Shown here: positions 1 through 6,653 of the stretch, in pieces
Position numbering within the stretch: position 1 is the stretch's first letter
How the letters are laid out: each line of letters opens with the position of its first letter
Assembly: GCA_964557205.1 (NCBI GenBank)
Contig: CAZKZI010000058.1
Span: 1 to 17,850 of the forward strand
DNA: 17,850 nt
Direction of reading: 5' to 3'
From: JAQVQN01 sp964557205
Lineage (GTDB): Bacteria; Verrucomicrobiota; Kiritimatiellia; RFP12; UBA1067
Translations under genes and position numbers: made by a program
The notes under the pieces: generated by a model
What the model was told of the DNA's origin: nothing
Database searches by the model: none
The model's input: the letters and a program-made list of their open reading frames with translations, nothing else

Positions 1-309
1 AATGTGCGCGAACTGCGCAACCTGATCGAGCTGGCCTTCTACAGCGAACGCCGCCCGGTTGACCTCAGCGCCTTCCTCAGCCTCGGCAACCTGCGCGCCG
101 GACGCAAGACCAGCGAGCCGGAGGTGAACTTCGTCACCGACAAACCCTTCAAAGACGCCAAGAGCGACCTGATCGAGGAGTTCGAGCGCACCTACCTGAA
201 CGACCTGCTGGCCCGCAACAAGCAGAACATCTCGCGCTCCGCCCGCGAGGCCGGCATCGAGCGCGCCTACCTGCAACGGCTTATCCGTAAATACGGCATG
301 CGGGAATAA
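1..309 (+). CDS. C-terminal end of a sigma-54-dependent transcriptional regulator (NtrC family), partial
   Basis: The frame is open from base 1, so the gene begins before the window. It starts in the motif NVRELRNLIE, which closes the AAA+ domain of sigma-54 activators (usual form GNVRELxNxxE). A linker of about 55 residues follows, then a Fis-type helix-turn-helix (NISRSAREAGIERAYLQRLI) close to the stop. Proteins of this family bind enhancer-like sites and use ATP to open sigma-54 promoters; many are response regulators. The receiver or sensory domain would lie upstream and cannot be seen, so the signal and target genes are unknown. The gene converges with the MATE gene, with 14 bases between the stop codons. 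Confidence 0.88.
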   Translation, partial: NVRELRNLIELAFYSERRPVDLSAFLSLGNLRAGRKTSEPEVNFVTDKPFKDAKSDLIEEFERTYLNDLLARNKQNISRSAREAGIERAYLQRLIRKYGMRE

Positions 310-317
310 CTTCCCGC
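300..317. terminator. Hairpin between two convergent genes, possible terminator
   Basis: GCGGGAA (300-306), loop TAAC (307-310), TTCCCGC (311-317) forms a perfect 7-bp stem. It overlaps the stop codon of the regulator gene and lies just beyond the stop of the convergent MATE gene. Neither strand has a T-run after the stem, so it is not a classical intrinsic terminator. Its place between convergent genes suggests a role in ending transcription or protecting 3' ends. Confidence 0.35.
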
Positions 318-323
318 TGCCGC

Positions 324-1778
324 TCAGTGGATCTCGTCCGTGACCGGCGGAATATACTCCGCCCCCTCGCGGTGATCGATGAGCCGGATAGCCTTCCAGC
401 GCCCCTTGTGCCAGCGCCACCAGAACCCGGCCGCGAGCACGCAGACGTAAAACGCCAGCCAGAACCAGAGCTCAAGAATACCGTGCCCCCGCATCATTAG
501 CACAAAGGCGCCGGGCACCAGACACAGCCACCCGCCCAGGATCATGTAGAACATCACGAAGCGCGTGTCGCCGGCACCTTTCAAAGCTCCGCTGAGCACA
601 ATGCTGACAGTGTCGAAGAGTCCCCAAACCGTCATGAGAATAAGCATAGTCCGCCCGAGCCCCAGCAGCTCTTCAGTGGAGAAGGCGGCGTCCCGCGAAC
701 GGAAAAGCTCAAAATAACCTCGCGGGAACAGCACGAAGGTCAGGCCGATCACACACATGTAGAGCAAGCCCATCTTGAGTCCGGTGTAGCCGGCTCGCTG
801 CGCCGCCGCCGCATTGCGCGCGCCCTGATGCTGTCCCACAACCGTGGAGGCCGCCATGCCGAAGCCCAATAGCGGCGCGAACGCCAGATTGTTGATGCTC
901 AAGGCGATGTTGCTGGCCGCCAGTGCCATCTCCCCCAGCCTACCCGTCAGCATCACGAAAAGCGCGAATGACCCGATGTCCATCAGGAGCTGGAACCCCG
1001 AAGGCGCGCCGAACCGGACAATGCGCGAAAGCAGTCTGGACTCCGGACCCCAAGCTGCCAGCCTCCGTCCGGTCTCGATAGCGCGCAAAGCGTAGCGGCG
1101 CACCTGACCGTCCGTCATAAAGACCACCATATGTATCAGATAAGTCGCGAACCCTGAAATCAATGTGGCATAGGCCGCGCCCGCGATGCCCATCTCGGGA
1201 AACCCGAAATGCCCGAAGATCATCACATAGTTGAGAAAGATGTTCAACATGCACCCGGCCGCATTGGCGAACATGTTGACCTTGGTGCGACCGATGCCCA
1301 TGAAGTACCCGCCGACAGCCGCGTTCAGCGGCACGACCACACCGCCCGCCATCAGGATCAGGAAATAAACCCGCTCGGCCGCCACGACCTCGGGCGCGTG
1401 CCCGCTGACCGCGAAAGCCCACAGACCCAGCGGCATCAGCAGCAGGATCAGCGGCCAAGAGGCCAGTGCCAGCCAGAGTCCCTGCACCGTAGTGCACACG
1501 CACTGCCCAGGCTCGCGCGCGCCGTGGTAGTGCGCCGTGAAGGTGCCGGCAAACCCGGCCAGCGCCTGGAAGAAGCAAACCAGAGTGTGCGCCAGAATAC
1601 CGGCTGGCAGAGCGGCCTGAATCGCAACACTGCTATATTGGGCCAGAAAGACCCGGTCCACAAACTGCATCACCGTGTACGAGGCCATGCTGAGGATCAG
1701 CGGCACCGCGATCCGCCACATTTCGCGGTAGCCGCCCGGTAGCGGCAAGGCTTTTAGCTCATGACTCTTTTCGTTCAA
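324..1778 (-). CDS. MATE family multidrug/cation efflux transporter
   Basis: This is a 484-residue polytopic membrane protein with about 12 hydrophobic segments, the usual size and layout of MATE antiporters. These export drugs or metabolites across the inner membrane using a Na+ or H+ gradient. Typical features are the opening WRIAVPLILS near residue 21, the VDRVFLAQYS segment, and a second half beginning near residue 255 (IVRFGAPSGFQLLMDIGSF) that mirrors the first. The motif LSGALKGAGDTRF near residue 395 is also characteristic. The longest start is TTG at 1778; an in-frame TAG lies three codons upstream, so the gene cannot begin earlier. No convincing ribosome binding site precedes the TTG, and ATG at codon 20 is the alternative. 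The gene diverges from the TRAP operon across the first gap. Substrate unknown. Confidence 0.92.
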   Translation of the reverse strand: MNEKSHELKALPLPGGYREMWRIAVPLILSMASYTVMQFVDRVFLAQYSSVAIQAALPAGILAHTLVCFFQALAGFAGTFTAHYHGAREPGQCVCTTVQGLWLALASWPLILLLMPLGLWAFAVSGHAPEVVAAERVYFLILMAGGVVVPLNAAVGGYFMGIGRTKVNMFANAAGCMLNIFLNYVMIFGHFGFPEMGIAGAAYATLISGFATYLIHMVVFMTDGQVRRYALRAIETGRRLAAWGPESRLLSRIVRFGAPSGFQLLMDIGSFALFVMLTGRLGEMALAASNIALSINNLAFAPLLGFGMAASTVVGQHQGARNAAAAQRAGYTGLKMGLLYMCVIGLTFVLFPRGYFELFRSRDAAFSTEELLGLGRTMLILMTVWGLFDTVSIVLSGALKGAGDTRFVMFYMILGGWLCLVPGAFVLMMRGHGILELWFWLAFYVCVLAAGFWWRWHKGRWKAIRLIDHREGAEYIPPVTDEIH

Positions 1779-1815
1779 AACGCGCTAAGTCTACCAGCAT
1801 CCGACTTGAACTTAA

Positions 1816-1837
1816 ATGCCGTATTTCAAACCGGCAT
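1816..1837. promoter_or_regulatory. Inverted repeat upstream of the MATE gene
   Basis: ATGCCG (1816-1821) and CGGCAT (1832-1837) are perfect 6-bp arms around a 10-bp centre. The repeat lies 38-59 bp before the TTG start of the divergent MATE gene, a position where an operator could sit. No clear -35/-10 pair was found beside it, so the role is only inferred. Confidence 0.25.
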
Positions 1838-1857
1838 ACTCACGGGTGCGAGCTATG

Positions 1858-1957
1858 NNNNNNNNNNNNNNNNNNNNNNNNNNNNNNNNNNNNNNNNNNN
1901 NNNNNNNNNNNNNNNNNNNNNNNNNNNNNNNNNNNNNNNNNNNNNNNNNNNNNNNNN
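1858..1957. other. Assembly gap (100 N)
   Basis: Exactly 100 N, the usual placeholder for a scaffold gap of unknown length. The intergenic stretch 1779-2143 therefore holds an unknown amount of missing sequence. The six bases GCTATG appear on both edges (1852-1857 and 1958-1963), which may be an unmerged overlap of the two contigs. Confidence 0.95.
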
Positions 1958-2010
1958 GCTATGCGGACATGAAAAGGATGTACCCTTTCAAGCGAAAGTT
2001 GCGTGAAAAC

Positions 2011-2044
2011 ATTCTGACTCCTGACTTCTGGATTCTGGATTCTG
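2011..2044 (+). repeat. Low-complexity intergenic repeat built from CTGACTCCTGA and GGATTCT units
   Basis: The stretch holds CTGACTCCTGA (2014-2024) followed by two tandem copies of GGATTCT (2030-2036, 2037-2043). The reverse complement of CTGACTCCTGA occurs again at 16985-16995, in the other large intergenic region of this window. This points to a dispersed intergenic repeat family rather than coding or promoter sequence. Confidence 0.35.
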
Positions 2045-2071
2045 TGTGCTTGCAATATTTTGCAATCACAC
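2044..2071. promoter_or_regulatory. 28-bp palindrome upstream of the TRAP promoter, probable operator
   Basis: The left arm is GTGTGCTTGCAA (2044-2055), the centre TATT, and the right arm TTGCAATCACAC (2060-2071). Eleven of the twelve positions in each arm pair; only C2049/T2066 do not. The centre is 27 bp upstream of the predicted -35 hexamer of the TRAP operon, about 62 bp before the predicted transcription start. That is a usual place for an activator dimer. No T-run follows, so a terminator is less likely. The regulator is not identified. Confidence 0.45.
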
Positions 2072-2084
2072 CCACTAAATAAGG

Positions 2085-2113
2085 TTGCCGACGGTCACCG
2101 CATACGCTATCAT
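2085..2113 (+). promoter_or_regulatory. Predicted sigma-70-type promoter of the TRAP transporter operon
   Basis: The -35 hexamer TTGCCG (2085-2090, 4 of 6 consensus), a 17-bp spacer and the -10 hexamer TATCAT (2108-2113, 5 of 6) make a good match. Transcription would start near 2120, about 24 bases before the dctP ATG, leaving room for the ribosome binding site GGAG at 2134-2137. Confidence 0.5.
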
Positions 2114-2143
2114 TCGTTACTGTTAAAAGAAACGGAGAAGAAT

Positions 2144-3166
2144 ATGCAACTCAAGGCACTTATACCCATGGCTATCGTCTGCGTCTGCGTGACGCTTTGC
2201 GGATGCGGCAAAAAAAAGACGCCAGCCGACCAGACGGCCGCGACCATCACCCTCAACTACGCCAATTTTCCGCCGGCCTCGACCTTCCCCTGCGTGCAGA
2301 TGGAGCGCTGGCGCGAAGAGGTCGAACAGCGTACCGGCGGCAAGGTCAAGATCAACACTTTCCCCGGCGGCACCCTGCTGGGAGCGCGGGACATCTTCGA
2401 CGGCGTCATCGCGGGCACCGCCGATATCGGTAATTTCGCGATGAGCTACCAGCCCGGACGCTTCCCGGTTTCGGAAGGCATGGACCTGCCGCACTTTTTC
2501 GCCAGCGCTCAAACGGCCAGCGTGATCCTGGCCGGCCTGCTGGACACCTTCAAGCCCGCCGAGTTCGAAAAGGTCAAGATCCTGACTGTCTTCACCTGTC
2601 CGCCGGCGGTCGTGATGAGTTCCAAGGAGGTAAAGACCCTGGACGACCTTAAAAATATGCCGCTGCGTTCTTCGGGGACCGGCGCGGAGGTCTTGAAAAA
2701 ACTGGGCGCCTCGCCGGTGGCCATGCCGCAGTCGGATGTGCCGGACGCATTGCAGAAAGGCGTGGTCAAAGGTAACGTGTCATCGGCCGAAGTGCTCAAA
2801 GACATGAATTATGCCGCCTACTGTCCGTATGTTTTCAAGACCGACCTCAGCGTGATCAGCTTTGCGGTGGTCATGAATAAAGCGCGCTATGCGGCACTGC
2901 CGCCGGAGATCAAGGCGGTACTCGACGGACTGTATCTCGAGCAGGCGGAGTGGACCGGCGCCTATGTGGATCAGCATGTGCAGGACGCGCTCGTCTGGGC
3001 TAAGGAGCAACACAAACTGATAGTCCACGAACCCTCCGCAGAAGACCGGGAGGCGTTGCTCGCCACCGCGCAGCCGCTGGTCGCGGACTATGTCGCCCGG
3101 GCTGCCGCAAAGGGTGTGGACGGACAAGCCGTGATCGATTTCATCCGCGAACGTATGGCCAAGTAG
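2144..3166 (+). CDS. dctP: TRAP transporter substrate-binding protein, DctP family, probable lipoprotein
   Basis: This 340-residue protein captures the substrate outside the inner membrane and passes it to the DctQM permease encoded next. The frame is open upstream to 2060, but ATG 2144 is chosen: GGAG lies six bases before it and it begins a clear signal sequence. Residues 1-21 have a hydrophobic core ending in a lipobox-like LCGC, so C21 may be lipidated. The usual DctP landmarks follow: a KINTFPGGTLLGARDIFDGV segment (residues 69-88) and MPLRSSGTGAEVLKKLGASP (172-191). R175 matches the conserved arginine that usually binds the substrate carboxylate. VPDALQKGVVKGNVSS corresponds to the family's ALQxGxVDG region. 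The substrate is probably an organic acid but cannot be named. Confidence 0.93.
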   Translation: MQLKALIPMAIVCVCVTLCGCGKKKTPADQTAATITLNYANFPPASTFPCVQMERWREEVEQRTGGKVKINTFPGGTLLGARDIFDGVIAGTADIGNFAMSYQPGRFPVSEGMDLPHFFASAQTASVILAGLLDTFKPAEFEKVKILTVFTCPPAVVMSSKEVKTLDDLKNMPLRSSGTGAEVLKKLGASPVAMPQSDVPDALQKGVVKGNVSSAEVLKDMNYAAYCPYVFKTDLSVISFAVVMNKARYAALPPEIKAVLDGLYLEQAEWTGAYVDQHVQDALVWAKEQHKLIVHEPSAEDREALLATAQPLVADYVARAAAKGVDGQAVIDFIRERMAK

Positions 3167-3177
3167 CTTATTGGGGC

Positions 3178-3744
3178 ATGCTGTACAAACTTATCAAGAC
3201 CGAGAAGTTTCTGTGTTCAACAGGCATGGCCGTATCCGGCACCCTGCTGGTGGCGCTGGTGGCGCTGTCAGGCTTGAACGTGGTCTGCCGGTTGGCCGGA
3301 CACCCGGTCGGCGCCAGCTATGAGCTGTCCGGACTGTTCGGCGCTCTGCTGGCGGCGCTGGCCTTGGCCGACACGCAGCGCAAACGCGGTCATGTGGAGC
3401 TGGATCTTTTCACCCGAAAATATCCGGTGGCGGCAAAACGCTGGGTCGGGGTCTTCAATGTCTTCGCTGGCGCGATACTGATGATCGCCCTGGGCGGACA
3501 GCTCGCCAACCGCGCGGCCACGCTGCTCAAGGCCGGCGAAGTTTCGGAGACCCTGAAGCTGCCCTACCCCTGGCTGATGTTCGGCACAGCTTTCGGCCTG
3601 TTGTTGCTGGCGGCTTCGTTTCTCACCGACGGCATATTGCTGGTTTTCGGCCACGTTGACAAACAGGCCTACGAGCAGCAGAGATCGCACATGGTGAACA
3701 GCATCCGAGGCGAAATAGAGAACAATCCGGAGAGTGCCGGATGA
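3178..3744 (+). CDS. dctQ: TRAP transporter small permease subunit, DctQ family
   Basis: This 188-residue membrane protein has four hydrophobic segments, near residues 17-36, 48-66, 88-106 and 131-152, the normal DctQ layout. The motif RKRGHVELDLF (about 68-78) between the second and third segments matches the family signature in which a basic stretch and H-(I/V)-x-x-D follow helix 2. DctQ is the small subunit required with DctM for Na+-driven uptake. The gene starts 11 bases after dctP; GGGG sits very close to the ATG, so the ribosome site is weak and translation is probably coupled. It overlaps dctM by the four bases ATGA. Confidence 0.92.
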   Translation: MLYKLIKTEKFLCSTGMAVSGTLLVALVALSGLNVVCRLAGHPVGASYELSGLFGALLAALALADTQRKRGHVELDLFTRKYPVAAKRWVGVFNVFAGAILMIALGGQLANRAATLLKAGEVSETLKLPYPWLMFGTAFGLLLLAASFLTDGILLVFGHVDKQAYEQQRSHMVNSIRGEIENNPESAG

Positions 3745-5060
3745 CACCTGTCGCCATAGGTCTGCTCGGCATCGGCGTCATGCTGGCTCTGATCCTTTTC
3801 ATGGGCATGTCACCGGGGTTCGCCATGCTGCTGGTAGGGTTCTGCGGCCTGACAGTCATAAACCCCCCGCAAAGCTTCGCCGCGTTTCTGGGGGGCACGT
3901 CCGGCGCCGAGGTCTGGAGTGTCTTCTCAAACTACGGCTTCACTGTGATCCCGCTCTTCGTGCTTCTCGGCGAGGTCATCTTCCACGCGGGCTACAGCGA
4001 TCGTCTTTTCAAGGCCGCCCAGACATGGGTCGGACACAAACGCGGTGGATTGGCAGTGACCACGATCTTGGCGGCGGCGGGATTTTCGTCGATCTGCGGC
4101 TCGAACACAGCCACGGCAGCCACCATGAGTTCCGTGGCGCTCAAGCCTATGGAGCGCAACGGCTACCACCCAGAGCTGAAGTGCGGCAGCATCGCGGTGG
4201 GTTCGACGCTGGGGGCGGTGATCCCTCCCAGCATAGTGCTTGTGGTCTACGGACTCTACACCGGCCAGAGCATCGGCAAGCTTTTTGCCGGCAGCATCAT
4301 TCCGGGCCTGGCCTTGACAATGGCTTTCGTGCTGACCGTCAAGGTTATCGTCTGGCGCCACCCGGACTGGTCGCAACCCGGCCCGCGTTGCACTTTTAAA
4401 GAACGCCTGGCAACTTTGCCGCAGATAATCGACGTGGCGGTGCTTTTCGGCAGCATCATGGCAGCGATGTTCTCTGGATTGGTCACACCGACCGAAGCGG
4501 CCGGGTTAGGCGCTTTTCTAGGCATCGCCGGATGCGTGGCGCGCGGCAGCCTCAACTGGTCCGGTTTCGTCAAGGCCGTCACCGCAACCCTGCGGATCAC
4601 GGCCATGGTGTTCCTGATCCTGGCGGGAGCCACGGTCTTCGGACGCTTTCTGGTGCTCACGCGTCTGCCTTTCATGTTGACCGGATTGGTGGCGGAAATG
4701 AATCTGTCGCCAGTGCTTATCATGATTTTCATGATGGTCTGCTATCTGGTCGGCGGCTGTCTAATGGACGCCTTGGCCTTTCTGCTGATCTCCCTGCCGC
4801 TGTTCGAGCCGCTGGTCACTCACATGGGTTACGATCTGGTATGGTTCGGCCAGGTGGTGTGCCTTGTGACCACGCTAGGCGCCATCTCGCCGCCTATCGG
4901 TGTCTCTTGCTTTGTGGTGGCGGGCATGAGCCCGGACGCCACCTCGATGCAGGTCTTCCGCGGCGCAATGCGTTTCCTGCCAGCCTATCTCATAGTCTAC
5001 GTGCTGCTAAACCTCTTCCCGGACTTCATGGTCGGCTGGCTCTCCGGCCTCGTGCGCTGA
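3741..5060 (+). CDS. dctM: TRAP transporter large permease subunit, DctM family
   Basis: This 439-residue polytopic inner-membrane protein, of usual family length, forms the ion-coupled transport channel of the TRAP system. Family motifs seen in order are MGMSPGFAMLLVGF (21-34), FSSICGSNTATAATM (115-129), IPPSIVLVVYG (161-171) and TPTEAAGLGAF (249-259). Near the end is a second inverted-hairpin motif, ISPPIGVSCFVV. The ATGA overlap with dctQ indicates translational coupling. Together dctP, dctQ and dctM are a complete tripartite uptake system. No terminator is visible after the stop; the next ribosome binding site follows 25 bases later, so read-through into the tetrapyrrole genes is possible. 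Confidence 0.94.
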   Translation: MTPVAIGLLGIGVMLALILFMGMSPGFAMLLVGFCGLTVINPPQSFAAFLGGTSGAEVWSVFSNYGFTVIPLFVLLGEVIFHAGYSDRLFKAAQTWVGHKRGGLAVTTILAAAGFSSICGSNTATAATMSSVALKPMERNGYHPELKCGSIAVGSTLGAVIPPSIVLVVYGLYTGQSIGKLFAGSIIPGLALTMAFVLTVKVIVWRHPDWSQPGPRCTFKERLATLPQIIDVAVLFGSIMAAMFSGLVTPTEAAGLGAFLGIAGCVARGSLNWSGFVKAVTATLRITAMVFLILAGATVFGRFLVLTRLPFMLTGLVAEMNLSPVLIMIFMMVCYLVGGCLMDALAFLLISLPLFEPLVTHMGYDLVWFGQVVCLVTTLGAISPPIGVSCFVVAGMSPDATSMQVFRGAMRFLPAYLIVYVLLNLFPDFMVGWLSGLVR

Positions 5061-5096
5061 CCGCCTCGCACACACTGAATTGTTGAAGGAGCACTG

Positions 5097-5129
5097 ATGA
5101 TAATGGCGGAAAGTGCCGGAATGTGGTAA
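5097..5129 (+). CDS. Possible 10-codon leader ORF before the tetrapyrrole genes
   Basis: ATG 5097 follows the strong ribosome binding site GAAGGAG (5085-5091) with five bases between. It opens a frame of ten codons (MIMAESAGMW) that ends at TAA 5127-5129. The large fused gene downstream starts at GTG 5113 or ATG 5143 in another frame and has no comparable ribosome binding site of its own. The mini-ORF may therefore be a leader peptide that couples or controls translation. It could instead be chance, or the remains of the original start after a frameshift. Confidence 0.3.
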   Translation: MIMAESAGMW

Positions 5130-5142
5130 AGTCCAAACGTTT

Positions 5143-6651
5143 ATGAGAGATGTCAGACCCGTAAAAAAAACCTTTCCGATCAACACTTTTTTAGAAGGCC
5201 GGCGTGTGCTGGTCGCTGGCGGCGGACGTGTTGGCCAGCGTAAGGTGGAGCTGTTGCTGGATTCCGGCGCTGATGTGAACTTGGTCTGCCCCGACTGCGT
5301 ACCCGAACTGGAGGCGCTGGAACGCGAAGGCCGCATCAGCCGCGCCCCGCGTAAATTTTCCGATGCCGATGTCAACGGTTGCGCTTTGGTTTTCGCCTGC
5401 ACCGACGATAAACGCGTCAACCGCCGTATTCTGGATGCCGCCCAAACTGCTAGCATACCCTGCTGCTGCGCTGACGGCAACTGGCCGGACGGGGATTTCG
5501 TCACCCCGGCCATCATCCGTGCCGAAGATTTGCTGATCGCGGTCTCGACCAGCGGACGCTCCTGCCGCCAGTCACGGCTGATCAAGGACAATCTGCGCAA
5601 GCACCTCGATTCAATCCAAAGCTCAGACCTGCTGGTTTTGGGCACCAGCCATGAGTATCTTAATACGACACAACGCGCCCCCTACCACCTGCAATCCGGC
5701 GACCGCGAAACTTTGGGCGAGATGATCCGGCAGATCTGGGGCGTGCATGAGTTCTTTATCCTCAACACTTGCAACCGCGTCGAGGTGGTCGCCGCCATCT
5801 CCAAGGACGCCAGCACCTGCGGCATCCTCAGACGGCTGCTCAAGTTCGACCAGTTAAACGACGACCTTTACTACATGAAACACGGTTTCGAGGCTTTCGC
5901 CCACCTGTGCATGGTGACAGCCGGCATGGACTCGCAGACGCCGGGCGAGTTCCATGTGGCTTCACAGATGAAAGAAGCCGTGGACGAGGCTATAGGGCAA
6001 GGTTGGGCCGGGTCGATCATCCGCGAACTGTGTGACGCGGCGCTGCACGTTTCCAAGGATATCCGCCACGAGGTAGCGCCTTTACTGGATGTAGAAGAGC
6101 TTGAAGATCTGAGCGTGCGCTATCTGGAGGAGGCCCTGCCCGGCCTGGAGGGGCGACATGTGCTGGTAATCGGCACCGGCGTGATCGGCCAAGGCATTGT
6201 GGCGTCCCTGCTCAAGCGCGGTTGCGGCCATGTGTCGTGGGCCTACTACCGCAACGCCCCTTCGCTCAGCGCGGAGGGTGCGCAATGTATCGAGGTGCTG
6301 CAACTGGACGATCTCGAGCGCGTTCTTCCCGTAGCGGACGCGGTTATAAGCGCGGTGGACTCGCGCAACTATGTGCTTTCCCTGATACAGCACAAAACCC
6401 GACTGAACCCGAAAGGTGTGGTGCTGATCGATCTGGGCATGCCGCGCAATATTGACCCGGCCTTTGATGATTACGCCGGTAATGTCATGATGGCTGACCT
6501 TGATGTTCTGAAATGCTGGTACCGGGTTGCCAATGGCACGCTGGATAAAGTGCTGGAAGTATGCCGCAGCATCCTCAAAGATCACCGGAACTTTTATGAA
6601 CGCATGCGGCGCAGCATACGTGGCGATAAAACTCCCCCGCCGGAGGCTTGA
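5143..6651 (+). CDS. hemA: Fused precorrin-2 dehydrogenase (SirC/Met8/CysG-N type) and glutamyl-tRNA reductase
   Basis: One 502-residue protein carries two enzymes. Residues 10-160 are a siroheme-synthase N-terminal domain that makes sirohydrochlorin from precorrin-2 with NAD+: nucleotide motif AGGGRVGQRK (25-34), conserved FACTDDKRVN (84-93, with the catalytic-type Asp), then STSGRSCRQSRLIKDNLR. Residues 163-502 are glutamyl-tRNA reductase, which makes glutamate-1-semialdehyde from Glu-tRNA: LGTSHEYLNTTQRA (166-179), NTCNR with nucleophile C210, GMDSQTPGEFHVASQMK (261-277), and the NADPH motif VIGTGVIGQG (342-351). Only about 45 residues follow the nucleotide-binding domain, so the C-terminal dimerisation helices of normal GluTR are shortened. 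ATG 5143 leaves a normal lead-in to the first domain; GTG 5113 (512 residues) is also possible. The final codons contain the ribosome binding site of the next gene. Confidence 0.9.
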   Translation: MRDVRPVKKTFPINTFLEGRRVLVAGGGRVGQRKVELLLDSGADVNLVCPDCVPELEALEREGRISRAPRKFSDADVNGCALVFACTDDKRVNRRILDAAQTASIPCCCADGNWPDGDFVTPAIIRAEDLLIAVSTSGRSCRQSRLIKDNLRKHLDSIQSSDLLVLGTSHEYLNTTQRAPYHLQSGDRETLGEMIRQIWGVHEFFILNTCNRVEVVAAISKDASTCGILRRLLKFDQLNDDLYYMKHGFEAFAHLCMVTAGMDSQTPGEFHVASQMKEAVDEAIGQGWAGSIIRELCDAALHVSKDIRHEVAPLLDVEELEDLSVRYLEEALPGLEGRHVLVIGTGVIGQGIVASLLKRGCGHVSWAYYRNAPSLSAEGAQCIEVLQLDDLERVLPVADAVISAVDSRNYVLSLIQHKTRLNPKGVVLIDLGMPRNIDPAFDDYAGNVMMADLDVLKCWYRVANGTLDKVLEVCRSILKDHRNFYERMRRSIRGDKTPPPEA

Positions 6652-6653
6652 CC

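Noticed and set aside
3734..4399. Long second open frame inside dctM on the same strand, and similar long antisense frames across the hem, htpG, PBP and SEDS genes.
   Set aside because: These follow from GC-rich codon use. They are rich in Arg, Ala, Gly and His, show no family motifs, and overlap genes with clear motifs.
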